Shown: positions 18,139 to 28,200 of the stretch, one piece after another | Layout: each line of letters begins with the position of its first letter | Position numbering within the stretch: the first letter of the stretch is position 1 | Source: Flavobacteriales bacterium | Lineage (GTDB): Bacteria > Bacteroidota > Bacteroidia > Flavobacteriales > UBA7312 | Assembly: GCA_016779935.1 (NCBI GenBank) | Contig: JADHMQ010000006.1 | Coordinates: forward strand, 1-64,000 | Direction: 5' to 3' | DNA: 64,000 nucleotides | Notes under the pieces: model-generated | Seen by the model: only the letters and a program-made list of their open reading frames with translations | Told to the model about the DNA's origin: nothing | The model's database searches: none | Translations under genes and position numbers: made by a program

Positions 18139-19179
18139 TTATCTTGGTCTTCTACCACTACTCCCACTTCTTGGTGAAGAGCTTCTAGGAGATGAATTAA
18201 AAGAGGGTTTTGAGTATGTTTTATTACTAGATGGTGTTTTTATTGAATTATCTTCAAAGGGTTTTTTAGTTTTTGAAGGTATGTTGTAAGCAGGTTTATT
18301 GTAAGAGGGCTTACTGTATGACGGCTTGGAATAGGTTGGCTTGTTATTTTGAGGTTGCTTGTTTGTATTTACAGATTGGTTAATAACAGGCTTAGAAAAC
18401 GAATTGTTAACATTTGTATTGGTATTCACAGAATTGTTAATTTTATTTGACGTTGGTCTTCTATTTCCAAATTCTGTAGTTTGCTGGACGTTATAATTAG
18501 GTTTTTTATTCTCTTCAAAATTTTCTTTAGAAATCGTTTGAGGTTTTCTATTTTTAACTTCCTCCCTATATAGTGAAGCAAATCTCTCAGGCGTTTTATT
18601 TTTATTATTCTCTCTAGGACCATAATAAATACTATTATTATCATAAGAGTTATAATATGTTGGAGCATAAGCTAACAAACCACCATGATGTCCGTGATAA
18701 CCGTGGTATCCATAATGAGCATAATGATGATGATGATAAAAAGGGTGGTAATAAAATGGACTGTAAGAATAACTGTGGTAAAATGGATCATAATAGAATG
18801 GATCCCAAAAGTTATAACCGTAGTAAATACTTACACCACAGTGCAATGGATTACTTGAGTACCAAAAAGAATTAGTGTAGTAATTGTTGTAATAGCTAAA
18901 ACCAAAGCTTGGACCATGAAAACGTCTAATACGTGAGGAGTACTGATAATCGTAATAATCATCAGAAGCATACTCATCAACATAGTTCTCCTCTGAAAAT
19001 TCTTCCTCAGCTACTTCTTCTTCAAGTCTAATTTCAGTAGTTTCTTGCTCGGCAACTTCAGCATAATTATCAGATGTATAATAAATTTCATCTTTAAAAC
19101 CTGATGAAGTTGTTTCAATAGTAATGCAGGATGAAAAAATTAAGATGAGTGAAAATAAAATAAGGAATGGACTTTTCAT
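18139..19179 (-). CDS. Tyr/His/Asn-rich lipoprotein with proline-rich repeats
   Basis: I do not recognise a named family. The 346-residue protein begins with a lipoprotein-type signal (LILIFSSC, Cys at 18). An acidic stretch (about 40-70) follows, then a region of about 100 residues made mostly of Tyr, His, Asn, Ser and Phe, including HHHH near 151. The last third is basic and low in complexity, with repeats of the form YSKP-SYSKP-SYNKP and a Ser/Arg/Gly end. Such composition suggests an extended, surface-exposed polypeptide, possibly metal-binding through the His-rich part; this is inference. It precedes the FadL-like gene by seven bases. It is flanked upstream by a spacer shared with proS. 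Confidence 0.7.
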   Translation of the reverse strand: MKSPFLILFSLILIFSSCITIETTSSGFKDEIYYTSDNYAEVAEQETTEIRLEEEVAEEEFSEENYVDEYASDDYYDYQYSSRIRRFHGPSFGFSYYNNYYTNSFWYSSNPLHCGVSIYYGYNFWDPFYYDPFYHSYSYSPFYYHPFYHHHHYAHYGYHGYHGHHGGLLAYAPTYYNSYDNNSIYYGPRENNKNKTPERFASLYREEVKNRKPQTISKENFEENKKPNYNVQQTTEFGNRRPTSNKINNSVNTNTNVNNSFSKPVINQSVNTNKQPQNNKPTYSKPSYSKPSYNKPAYNIPSKTKKPFEDNSIKTPSSNKTYSKPSFNSSPRSSSPRSGSSGRRPR

Positions 19180-19207
19180 AATGTATTTATTTAATGATAG
19201 CGAGTCT

Positions 19208-19240
19208 TTGAATGCTTATTCGCTAAAAAGTTTAATTTTG
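19208..19240 (+). promoter_or_regulatory. Candidate proS promoter (TTG-N22-TAATTTTG)
   Basis: TTG at 19208-19210 and TAATTTTG at 19233-19240 are separated by 22 bases, slightly more than the usual 19. The box is 57 bases before the proS ATG. Confidence 0.45.
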
Positions 19241-19297
19241 TCATACTTATAACGCACAATCAACTGTAAAATTACAAACAAACTTTCAATATAAAAA

Positions 19298-20773
19298 ATG
19301 GCAAAAAATTTCACTAGTCGAGCTGAGGATTACTCGAAATGGTACAATGAGTTAGTAGTTAAAGCAGATTTGGCTGAAAATTCAGGTGTGAGAGGATGTA
19401 TGGTTATCAAGCCTTATGGCTTCGCCATTTGGGAAAAAATGCAAAGTGAATTGGATAGAATGTTTAAAGAAACTGGACACTCCAATGCCTATTTCCCTTT
19501 ATTCATTCCAAAGTCCTATTTAAGTAAAGAAGCCGAACACGTAGAAGGATTTGCTAAGGAATGTGCTGTTGTAACGCATTATAGATTAAAGAATAGTGAA
19601 GATGGTAAATCCGTTGTTGTAGACCCAGATGCAAAGCTGGATGAGGAGTTAATCGTTCGACCAACATCAGAAACAATCATTTGGGATACGTATAGAAAGT
19701 GGATACAATCTTACAGAGACCTCCCTATTTTGGTAAATCAATGGGCCAATGTAGTTCGTTGGGAAATGAGAACTCGCTTATTCTTAAGAACAGCTGAATT
19801 CTTATGGCAAGAAGGGCACACAGCACACGCTACAAAGCAAGAGGCTATTGAAGAAACAGAGCAAATGATTGAAGTCTATGCACGTTTTGCAGAAGACTTT
19901 ATGTCAATGCCTGTTATTAAAGGCTTAAAAAGTGCTAATGAACGCTTTGCAGGTGCTTTGGAAACCTATTGTATAGAATCACTAATGCAAGATGGTAAAG
20001 CTCTACAAGCTGGAACATCACACTTCTTAGGGCAAAATTTTGCTAAAGCCTTCGAGGTAAAGTTTACGAGCAAGGAAGGAAAACAAGAATACGTTTGGGC
20101 AACCTCTTGGGGAGTTTCGACTCGATTAATGGGAGCACTTGTTATGACGCATTCTGATGACCATGGTCTGGTACTTCCTCCTAAACTCGCTCCTTTTCAA
20201 GTCGTTATTGTACCAATATACAAAGGAGAAGAGCAGTTAAGTACTATAAGCGAAAAAGCTAAAGCTATAAAAAAGGAATTAGAAAAAGTAGGTGTTAGCG
20301 TAAAATATGATGATAGAGACACTCACAAGCCAGGCTGGAAATTTTCTGAATATGAATTTAAAGGAGTACCACTACGAATTGCGATTGGACCTAGAGATTT
20401 AGAAAACAATACCGTTGAATTGGCAAGAAGAGATACTCTTGAAAAAGAGGTCGTTAGCATGGATGATTTAACTAACAAGGTAGAACATTTATTAGAAAAA
20501 ATTCAAGAAACATTACTGTTGAAAGCTCAACAGTTTAGAGATGATAATACACATCATGCTCAAGATTGGGAACATTTTAAAGAATTGATGTCGAAAGATT
20601 CAGGCTTTGTATATGCCCATTGGGATGGTACTCCAGAAACCGAACAAAAAATTAAAGAGGAAACCAAAGCAACCATTCGTTGTATTCCATTAAATAATAC
20701 TAAAGAGGAAGGAGAATGTATATATAGTAAAAACCCATCCTCTCAAAAGGTAATTTTTGCTAAAGCTTACTAA
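19298..20773 (+). CDS. proS: Prolyl-tRNA synthetase, eukaryote/archaea-like (ProS type 3)
   Basis: The enzyme attaches proline to tRNA-Pro. At 491 residues it is the shorter eukaryotic/archaeal-type ProRS, without the editing domain inserted in the E. coli type. Visible are class II motifs: [17 protein letters not shown] with FPLFIPKS (motif 1 region), [17 protein letters not shown] and [24 protein letters not shown] (motif 2), and [24 protein letters not shown] (motif 3). The anticodon-binding domain follows ([12 protein letters not shown]), then the C-terminal zinc-type domain ending in KVIFAKAY. It is followed without a gap by a gene of unknown function, suggesting co-expression. Confidence 0.97.
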   Translation: MAKNFTSRAEDYSKWYNELVVKADLAENSGVRGCMVIKPYGFAIWEKMQSELDRMFKETGHSNAYFPLFIPKSYLSKEAEHVEGFAKECAVVTHYRLKNSEDGKSVVVDPDAKLDEELIVRPTSETIIWDTYRKWIQSYRDLPILVNQWANVVRWEMRTRLFLRTAEFLWQEGHTAHATKQEAIEETEQMIEVYARFAEDFMSMPVIKGLKSANERFAGALETYCIESLMQDGKALQAGTSHFLGQNFAKAFEVKFTSKEGKQEYVWATSWGVSTRLMGALVMTHSDDHGLVLPPKLAPFQVVIVPIYKGEEQLSTISEKAKAIKKELEKVGVSVKYDDRDTHKPGWKFSEYEFKGVPLRIAIGPRDLENNTVELARRDTLEKEVVSMDDLTNKVEHLLEKIQETLLLKAQQFRDDNTHHAQDWEHFKELMSKDSGFVYAHWDGTPETEQKIKEETKATIRCIPLNNTKEEGECIYSKNPSSQKVIFAKAY

Positions 20774-21445
20774 ATGGATAGTTCAAAAAAAATTATCGAT
20801 AAACTGAGTAAAAAAGCGGCTACTAAGCAGGAGGTGTATAGAGTAAGTAAGTCTGCTTTTAACTCATTGAAAGAAGTGGCAAAAGAACTTTCTGATGATT
20901 TGGAGAGTCAAATCTCTACTATTGACAAAAACGTTGAAGTCAAATATACAGACAAAGGCGAGTTTGAAATTGAAATAAAATTCTCTGGGGACACTCTCAT
21001 TTTTCACATGCACACCAATACATTTTCCTTTGACAAAACCCATCAAATATGGAATTCAAATTATGTAAAAGAAGACAAATACCGTGCATATTGTGGGGTT
21101 ATAAACGTTTATAATTTCTTAAGTGATAGTTTCAAATACCATAGAGAAAATGATTTAGGCTTTTTGCTAGGGCGTATTTTCATCAACAAAGAACAACACT
21201 TCTTTACGGATGGTACTAATAAAATGGGCTTCCTTTACAATGATTTTGAACATTCTGTCTTAAATAAAGACATCCTAAAAACCATAATTGAAGAATTAAT
21301 GCTAACTTCTATGGATTTTGAGCTCCTCACTCCTCCTTTTAAAGATGTTCAGGTAGTAAGTGTTCATCAAGTAATAGAAATGAGCAAGAAAATGAAGCTA
21401 AAAACCTCCAAAAAATTAGGTTACAGGTTCAACAGTGAAAAATAA
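20774..21445 (+). CDS. Conserved-looking protein of unknown function after proS
   Basis: I do not recognise this 223-residue protein. The N-terminal 60 residues are helical and charged (KKIIDKLSKKAATKQEVYRVSKSAF). A beta-rich centre follows (VEVKYTDKGEFEIEIKFSGDTLIFHMHTNTFSF), then YRAYCGVINVYNFLSDSFKYHRENDLGFLLGRIFIN, and the C-terminus is basic. There is no signal peptide or membrane segment, so it is predicted cytoplasmic. It starts on the base after the proS stop codon and is followed by the tRNA-Glu promoter 24 bases beyond its own stop. The tight coupling to proS is the only functional hint. Confidence 0.7.
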   Translation: MDSSKKIIDKLSKKAATKQEVYRVSKSAFNSLKEVAKELSDDLESQISTIDKNVEVKYTDKGEFEIEIKFSGDTLIFHMHTNTFSFDKTHQIWNSNYVKEDKYRAYCGVINVYNFLSDSFKYHRENDLGFLLGRIFINKEQHFFTDGTNKMGFLYNDFEHSVLNKDILKTIIEELMLTSMDFELLTPPFKDVQVVSVHQVIEMSKKMKLKTSKKLGYRFNSEK

Positions 21446-21468
21446 TTTCATTTTTTTTCTTAACCTCT

Positions 21469-21497
21469 TTGTGAAATTGTAAAAGATATTATATTTG
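21469..21497 (+). promoter_or_regulatory. Promoter of tRNA-Glu (TTG-N18-TATATTTG)
   Basis: TTG at 21469-21471 and TATATTTG at 21490-21497 are 18 bases apart, a good match to the Bacteroidota promoter consensus. The tRNA begins 30 bases after the box. Confidence 0.75.
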
Positions 21498-21526
21498 CAC
21501 TCGCCTTTTTTAAGGACTAACACACT

Positions 21527-21598
21527 GGCCCCTTCGTCTAGTGGTTAGGACGCCAGGTTTTCATCCTGGAAACAGGAGTTCGATTCTCCTAGGGGCTG
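21527..21598 (+). tRNA. tRNA-Glu (anticodon TTC)
   Basis: A 72-base cloverleaf can be drawn by eye: acceptor arms GGCCCCT and AGGGGCT, anticodon stem CCAGG/CCTGG enclosing the loop TTTTCAT with anticodon TTC, and T arm CAGGAGTTCGATTCTCCT. The D loop holds GTGGTTAGGA. The first acceptor pair is a G-U. CCA is not encoded (the discriminator G is followed by CAA), so it must be added after transcription. A consensus promoter precedes it and a strong terminator follows. Confidence 0.96.
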
Positions 21599-21600
21599 CA

Positions 21601-21634
21601 AAACCCACTCTGCATTAAGAGTGGGTTTTTTTTT
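21601..21634 (+). terminator. Rho-independent terminator of tRNA-Glu
   Basis: AAACCCACTCT pairs with AGAGTGGGTTT around a six-base loop and is followed by a run of T. It lies directly after the tRNA 3' end. Confidence 0.9.
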
Positions 21635-21682
21635 GCCTAATAATGAGATTGATGTAACTTGCATTTTCCTTAACACGTTCAA

Positions 21683-22492
21683 ATGAAGTTTGTTTATAAA
21701 AGCATTCTGTTGTTTTTTTGCTTGTCTTTGTTCTTCTTTTTACCTCAAAATAAAGAGCAAAGTATGCCCTCTCCTATTGATAATACTTTCTTTGCACACA
21801 GAGGACTACCGCATTTGGCAGAAAACAGTCAGGAAGGATTTGAACAATCCAAATCGTTTGGATTTACTGCACTAGAAATAGACATTAACTATACCAAAGA
21901 CCATAAATTAGTATTGATATATGACAATAACCTTAAGAGGTTGTTGGGCATTAACAAAGAAATTAGTGACGTAAATTGGCAAGATATAGAAAGTCTAAAT
22001 ATTATTCACAAAGGAAGGATAAGCACAAATAATGTGTTAACATTGGAGGGCTTTGTTCGAAAAGACTACGATTTTCAAACGGTTTACCTTGATTTTAAAA
22101 CCACTTCAAAAAGCATTGCAGACAGCCTATTGTATCTCATGGAAAAGCACAATACTTACGACCGTTTTTTAGTGGCAGACGCAAATATTCTATTTTTAAG
22201 TTATTTAAAGTTTAAGAATCCTAATGTTCAAACTGTTTTGGAAGGTTTTAATAAGGGAAAAGAATGGACCTACTCACTTATTCCACAAGCCGTTGAACCT
22301 AACTATATAGCAAGTTTCTATTCTGAAGTTGACGAATCGCATATTGATTTCCTAAAAAAAGAGAACTTATTAGAAAGAAAAATCGTTTATGGTATTGATA
22401 AGGGTAATTTCAAAGAAGCTATTGAAATGGGGTTACAACACCTTATTATTGATTTTGATGAAAGTATATCACCTTATATGTTTAAAAATTAA
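21683..22492 (+). CDS. GDPD-like phosphodiesterase, second catalytic His replaced by Tyr
   Basis: The 269-residue protein has an N-terminal hydrophobic segment (SILLFFCLSLFFFL) that anchors or exports it, followed by a glycerophosphodiester phosphodiesterase-type TIM barrel. Family motifs are FAHRG (38-41, His39/Arg40), EN (47-48) and LEIDI with Glu65 and Asp67. The second catalytic His, normally in a (V/I)HD motif, is replaced: the site reads LIYDNNLKRLL with Tyr80. This predicts weak, altered or no hydrolysis of glycerophosphodiesters. It starts after the tRNA-Glu terminator, with no clear promoter box, and ends two bases from the convergent addB-like gene. Confidence 0.82.
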   Translation: MKFVYKSILLFFCLSLFFFLPQNKEQSMPSPIDNTFFAHRGLPHLAENSQEGFEQSKSFGFTALEIDINYTKDHKLVLIYDNNLKRLLGINKEISDVNWQDIESLNIIHKGRISTNNVLTLEGFVRKDYDFQTVYLDFKTTSKSIADSLLYLMEKHNTYDRFLVADANILFLSYLKFKNPNVQTVLEGFNKGKEWTYSLIPQAVEPNYIASFYSEVDESHIDFLKKENLLERKIVYGIDKGNFKEAIEMGLQHLIIDFDESISPYMFKN

Positions 22493-22494
22493 AC

Positions 22495-25263
22495 CTACCA
22501 CCTACCACACACTGTTTTAAAGTCACACCAAGTACAAGCAGACTCATCATCGGTAGGGTAAAAATCGCTTTTCTCATCTAATATAGAAGAAAGTAAGTCT
22601 TTTAAAACATCTTCGAATTCATCCAAGACCGAAGTATCCATTTTTAGAGGTGTTTTATCCATTTTAACATAAATCAAACCATCTTCTAAATTCCTAAAGG
22701 AATAGTTACCTGCTCTAAAAGGCGTATCGTCTTTCAACACACTTTTGGAGTAGAGGTAAGCATAGGTCATAAGCTGAAAGGCTTTAGACTTTTTAGGATT
22801 GGCAGTAAGCTCAGAAAATTCTTTGAATTTCAGTTCACTTTGATTCACTTTACCCGATTTATAATCGACTATTCGAATGGAATCTCCTACTTGATCTACC
22901 CTATCAACATTTCCAAATAGTTTGAAATTCACACCCTTAACGGTCAATTCATAGGGTAAAGAACGTTCGGTATCGGTTACCTTTAAAGGTGCTATACTAT
23001 CATTTATAAATTGTTTTTCAATCTCAAAATAATTCTTAGTAAGTCGTTGTGCTACTTTCCAAATAAGGTGATTTTTACCCTGATACATGGCTTGACCTAC
23101 TTCTTTTTTAAAACCCTCATCAATCAAAGTAAGGGTTAAATCTTTTATTTGATCTAAATTTTCAACGGTCAATGTAGCTTCTAAGTGAGTCTGATAAGCG
23201 TGGTGTAATGCTTCATGAATAATAGTGCCAAAAGAATGCGCTTCCATGAACTCTACCAAATCATCTTCAACATATATTTTAGCAATATATTTGAAGTAAA
23301 ATTGCAGCTTACAGTTTATAAATGTATTAAGGGATGTTGGGGACACTTTGTGATTTGCCCACTCTAAAATACGTTCCTTCACAGCATCTGTTTTTCTAAT
23401 ACAAATGGGTTGAAATTCAGTAGAATGTGAAGCATTGGATTGTAAGACTTTTTCTTTAATGTTCAAATGTGAAAGCTCATTGCTTATCTGAGTGATGAAA
23501 CGGCTTTTTTCGCCACTTCCAAAATCGTCGCTTTGGGTATTGTAGAGTAAAAAGACGTTTTCTGCACGTTGAAGCAATCGGTAAAAGTGATAAGCAAAAA
23601 TAGCATCTCTCTCCTCATGCGTTGGCATTTTAAAATACTTCTTCAACACAAAAGGAATAAAGGAATTAACCGACTTACCAGCAGGTAATTTTTCTTCGTT
23701 TACACTAAGAACAATGAGGTTTTTGAAGTCCAATGTTCGCGTTTCTAAAACTCCCATCATCTGTAAACCATTGAGAGGTTCTCCCATAAATGAAATGGTC
23801 TCTTTACTTATGATTTGAAAAAAGATAGCTCTAAGCGTCTTTAAATCCATCTCAGACTCAAAGTCTTGCAGGTGATTCTCTAAAACTTGTAAAGATTTAA
23901 AGAATGAAAATAATACCTCTGATTCTACACTTGCTTTTTCAGAAATCAGTTGATTCTTCAGTGTATCCAATAACGTTTTAACACTGTGCAGACACATATC
24001 AGTTTCGCTCCAATCACCTAAAAGCAAAGACAGTACACCCCACTGACTATGTTGCTTAAATCGTTTTCTCAATGTTGAAGCACTAACAAAAAGAATCTTT
24101 TCTTTACTCAAATACTGATTTATATCCTTAAATAATGAAGGTTCAAATAGACGACTCATGTAGGGGTGTCTAAAGATTTTCTGTAAATCTTTGGTAAAAA
24201 ATTTCTGTTGTTGATTGTTAGCTTTTTTAAGTTGAGATTTAAAGAGTAAATCAATCAAACTGTACAATGGAGTGGTACCAATAGGAGCACCCATGGTAAT
24301 ATTTACCGCTTGTATGCTTTCTGGTAAATTGTTTAAGACAGGAAACAGAAGGTTTTCATCGGCAAGAACTAAAGCGGTTTGACTGTTTTTTAAATCATCA
24401 GACGCTAAATCGTTCAAAAGGTTACCAGCTACTCTAGACTGTCCTACATTTTTAGCACAACCAATAATATTTATACTTTTATCCTGTTCAAAATAATTTG
24501 TCAGTTTACGACTGCCCCATTTCTGAAAATGTTGCCTCAGAAATAGACCGGCTTCATGTTTATCGTTTTCTACATAATGAGCATCCGCATCCCAAAATAA
24601 ACGGGCATTATTATGGGTTACAAAATGATTTACAATCTGATTTTCTGCTGTAGTTAGGGCGTTAAGGCCGACAAACCACACCTCATCGAAATGATGTTTT
24701 ATCGTTTGTATATTATCTGCTGCCTTTCTGTATGCCAATCCCTGATAGGCTAAATTTTCCTCAAGTAAGGAAGTTGTAAATGCTGTATACCATTGGAATA
24801 AATAGGCGAAAAACTGTACGTATTTCTCCTGAAAGGATGTGAGCTCAGCACTGTTTAGACTCCACTGCTCCAATTCTTTAATATCTCTTAGGTTGGTCAG
24901 TAAAGCCTTAGCGTCAACCAAATAGCGATCCATTTCATTAAAATCATACAATATGGTTTGACTCCATTTTAAGAATTGCTCAAAATTATCCTCATTTTCA
25001 GCTGGTCTGTTATTATTAAACACCTCATAGAGTTTAAACTGCAAACTCAAATTATCAAGTGTATTTAAGCCTGAGAGTTCAGTAATAAAATCTTCAATGG
25101 AATAGATGTTTGGTAACCAAATTGGCTCGTCTATTTTTTGAGATAAATGGTGTTTTAGAAAGACAATAGAACGCTTTGACGGCAAGACTATAGTCAATGC
25201 ATCCATTCGCTTTCTGTTTGAAAGTATTTCTTGGGCAATATATTCTAAAAATGAGCCTACCAC
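22495..25263 (-). CDS. AddB-like PD-(D/E)XK nuclease of a RecB/AddAB repair complex
   Basis: This 922-residue protein has a degenerate helicase-like N-terminal half (LTIVLPSKRSIVFLKHHL replaces a P-loop) and a C-terminal exonuclease domain. The nuclease core IRIVDYKSGK appears near residue 795. Four cysteines likely hold an iron-sulphur cluster as in AddB: FINCKLQFYFK near 650, and CTWCDFKTVC near 910-919. In B. subtilis AddAB and related complexes, such a subunit works with AddA to process double-strand breaks for RecA recombination. It overlaps the end of the addA-like gene by seven bases, so the two are one operon and almost certainly one complex. Confidence 0.88.
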   Translation of the reverse strand: MVGSFLEYIAQEILSNRKRMDALTIVLPSKRSIVFLKHHLSQKIDEPIWLPNIYSIEDFITELSGLNTLDNLSLQFKLYEVFNNNRPAENEDNFEQFLKWSQTILYDFNEMDRYLVDAKALLTNLRDIKELEQWSLNSAELTSFQEKYVQFFAYLFQWYTAFTTSLLEENLAYQGLAYRKAADNIQTIKHHFDEVWFVGLNALTTAENQIVNHFVTHNNARLFWDADAHYVENDKHEAGLFLRQHFQKWGSRKLTNYFEQDKSINIIGCAKNVGQSRVAGNLLNDLASDDLKNSQTALVLADENLLFPVLNNLPESIQAVNITMGAPIGTTPLYSLIDLLFKSQLKKANNQQQKFFTKDLQKIFRHPYMSRLFEPSLFKDINQYLSKEKILFVSASTLRKRFKQHSQWGVLSLLLGDWSETDMCLHSVKTLLDTLKNQLISEKASVESEVLFSFFKSLQVLENHLQDFESEMDLKTLRAIFFQIISKETISFMGEPLNGLQMMGVLETRTLDFKNLIVLSVNEEKLPAGKSVNSFIPFVLKKYFKMPTHEERDAIFAYHFYRLLQRAENVFLLYNTQSDDFGSGEKSRFITQISNELSHLNIKEKVLQSNASHSTEFQPICIRKTDAVKERILEWANHKVSPTSLNTFINCKLQFYFKYIAKIYVEDDLVEFMEAHSFGTIIHEALHHAYQTHLEATLTVENLDQIKDLTLTLIDEGFKKEVGQAMYQGKNHLIWKVAQRLTKNYFEIEKQFINDSIAPLKVTDTERSLPYELTVKGVNFKLFGNVDRVDQVGDSIRIVDYKSGKVNQSELKFKEFSELTANPKKSKAFQLMTYAYLYSKSVLKDDTPFRAGNYSFRNLEDGLIYVKMDKTPLKMDTSVLDEFEDVLKDLLSSILDEKSDFYPTDDESACTWCDFKTVCGRW

Positions 25264-28200
25264 GATACTACTTTTTCCATGTTTTCAGTATAAATAATGT
25301 ATTTAGATATTTTCTCAAAACCCATCATTTTCAATAAGTTAGAATAATTATCTACTTGGGATTTATGACTTTCCATTCTTGAGTCAGAACCTGTTTTATA
25401 ATCAATGACTTTTACCTCATCGCCTTTTATTAAAAGACGGTCAGGGATGTAAGTGTCGCCACTATCTAACAGAATTTCTTGTTCTGTTTTTACCTCCCAT
25501 TTATCCGAAAAGAATGGCTTTATTTCATCATCATTTAATAATTCATCAAGGCGATTTCTTAACTTAGCTTTATGGTCAGAAGTCAATAAACCGTTTCTCT
25601 CCAAATCATTTAGTACTTTGTCTTTATCTTCTAGATAATGAATTTTTGATAAAGCATCGTGCAATAGACTCCCCCATTGTTGACGGTCTAAATTCACATC
25701 CCACAATTGATTAGAATTGTTTTTTAACTGTATGACCTTTCTCCAATTTTTTATAGATTCATATGATAAGTGATAACCTTTGTCATTTTCTTCTTCATCT
25801 GCACTTTGTTTTGGCACCAATTGTCCTATTCGAACTGGAAAATCAACGGCATCATCTTTAAAGTAATGACCTATTAACTGACTCAGAGAATTAAATTTAT
25901 CGCTTTTACCAAAGGATTCGGTGAAAATGTAAAGCTGTTCTTTGGGTCGCGTCATTGCCACATACAAAACATTTAAATCATCCATCAATGACTTATCGTT
26001 TTCTCCCTTGTGAAGCTGAGCATAATCAGATTTTTCCAACTCCTTAGTGTTATCCAATAAGGCCACTTTCATTTTCTTAATCTTTCCCTTAGCATCTACC
26101 CATAATTCCTCTGCTGGTTTTCCTATTTTCCAATTGAAAGGTATAAAGACAATGGGAAACTCTAAACCTTTAGATTTATGTACCGTCATGACCTTAACTG
26201 CTTCAGTATCTTCTGGAACAACGATAGCTTCTTTTTCATTGTTCTTTTCCCACCATTCTAAGAAAGCCGAAACATCATTACTATTCTTGATGGAGAATTT
26301 ATGCACTGCGTCAAGAAAATACTGGAGATAAACATTAGTGGATGGCATAGCAAACAACTGAATCAGACGTTCAACCAAATCGTAAATAGGTAATTCCCAT
26401 AGCGATTGTGGTACTAAATCAATACCTAAAGACTTTAAATAGGAATAAAACGGCTTTAAATCGCCCTCGCCAACGGATTGCAATAAAGAGTGTAAAGGCT
26501 GATTTTTATCCTCAGCTCGTTGATGAAGGTATGTCAGTATAAATGTTTGTGCTACTTTATTAGATTGGAGATGCAAAAAACTCAACAGAGATAATATAAA
26601 ATGCACCTCTTTTGAAGCGTTTAAAAGAAGTGCCTCATCTGACAATACATTGATGCCAGCAGTATTTAGGCTTGAAGCTGCTTCAAAAGTTTCTTTTTTC
26701 GTGCGGCATAAAATAGCCATGTCTTTTAGGCTGTAATTCAAAGACCTCAACTCATGAATTTGTTGAATTATTTTCTGCATAACCTGAGCCTTAAAAAACT
26801 CCTTAGACTTAGGAGTTACATCGATATGTACATAGCCCCCATCTTTACCCATAGGGTTTTGCTCATTGGAGGTATATATCTTTTGCAGCTCAGGACTAAT
26901 GACTGTTTTTAGTTTTGTGAAAAATGCATTATTGAAGTTAACGACTTCTTTATGGCTTCGCCAATTATCTGACAACACTTTTTCTTCAGTATTATTGAAT
27001 AAGCTTTGCTTAAGTTCATCTGGGTTTGGTAACATTTCTGACTGAAGAATATCATTGGGAAGCAGAACAAATTGTTCCACCTCTCCACCTCTCCATCTGT
27101 AAATAGATTGCTTGGCATCACCTACAATGAGGTTTTGGTAACCTTCTGATAAGGAATTATGAACTAATGGCAATAGATTGTGCCATTGCATCACCGAAGT
27201 ATCTTGAAATTCATCAATCAAAAAATGATGATAGCGTTCGCCTAACCTTTCATAAATAAATGGAGCAGGTTCTTTTCTTATAATTTCAGCAATGGCATTG
27301 TTAAACTCTGAAATATGCTTAACATTATTTTCTTCTTTGAATTGGTCTAACTCTTTGGACAGCTCATTAAGTACTGCTATTGAATAAATATTTTTAGAAA
27401 GCAATTTATTAAAGACATAGTTCTTGTATTCTTTATTAATGTGATTCTGGACTTGGTTAAACAATTCAATTAAGTAAACTGAATTGGCTTCTATTATCGA
27501 CTTTTTATCTTCATCTACCGCTTTTGAACACCAGTGGTTATTTTCCACATTTTTTTTGACAGACGGATTTGGAAAAAATATAGAGGATGAACGTTTTTTA
27601 AAATTATCAAAATAGTTGTAAAAATAACTACTGGTAAAATCACTTGCTACTAAATTATGCCTTTTACAGAATCCCATAAATTCTGATCGTTTCTCTAATA
27701 GCACTTCTTCAAAAGCAAACATTTCAGCATTGAGTTCATCCTTCACTTCTAAGCAATCCGTAATACTCACATGTGAAAGAGTATCAATAAATTTTTCCGA
27801 TTTTTCAGAAAATAAATGCTTTGAAAAGTCTTCCAAAGATTGTTCGAGGTTGTAGCTTTTACCTTCATCAGCCTTTGAAATTGCAAAAGAGATTAAGGCT
27901 TTAGAAAGTTCCTTATTGGTTCCTATTCTACTTATTAGAAACGATACGGTAGGTTGAATCAATTGATCTTGATCCATCTCAACCTCAAAGGATTGTGCCA
28001 TTTGTAAATCGTGAGCAAATGTTCTTACAATTCTAAATACAAACTTATCTATGGTAGAAATTGACAAATCTGTATAGTTATGGAGTATAGCACTTAGAAT
28101 TTTTTGAGAACGTTCTATTATATCTTCCTCTGAAAGTGAGGTGTCTTCCTGAATATTAGTAAAAAATGAGTTTTGCTTTCCTTTACCAACACCTTTTGAT

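Noticed and set aside
18290-18330. Short tandem repeats that could suggest a CRISPR array
   Set aside because: The period is about 15 bases with imperfect copies in frame with YSKP-type codons; there are no spacers and no cas genes.
18426-18875. Two small frames on both strands in the Tyr/His-rich gene
   Set aside because: They overlap a low-complexity coding region where repeats keep several frames open. Their composition mirrors the repeats and shows no domain.
21601-21634. Possible small regulatory RNA after tRNA-Glu
   Set aside because: The hairpin with a T run directly after the tRNA is fully explained as its terminator; no promoter lies between.
26047-26331. Open frame of 94 codons inside the addA-like gene
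   Set aside because: Complementary to a conserved helicase segment (motif V region), no start context, no recognisable protein.
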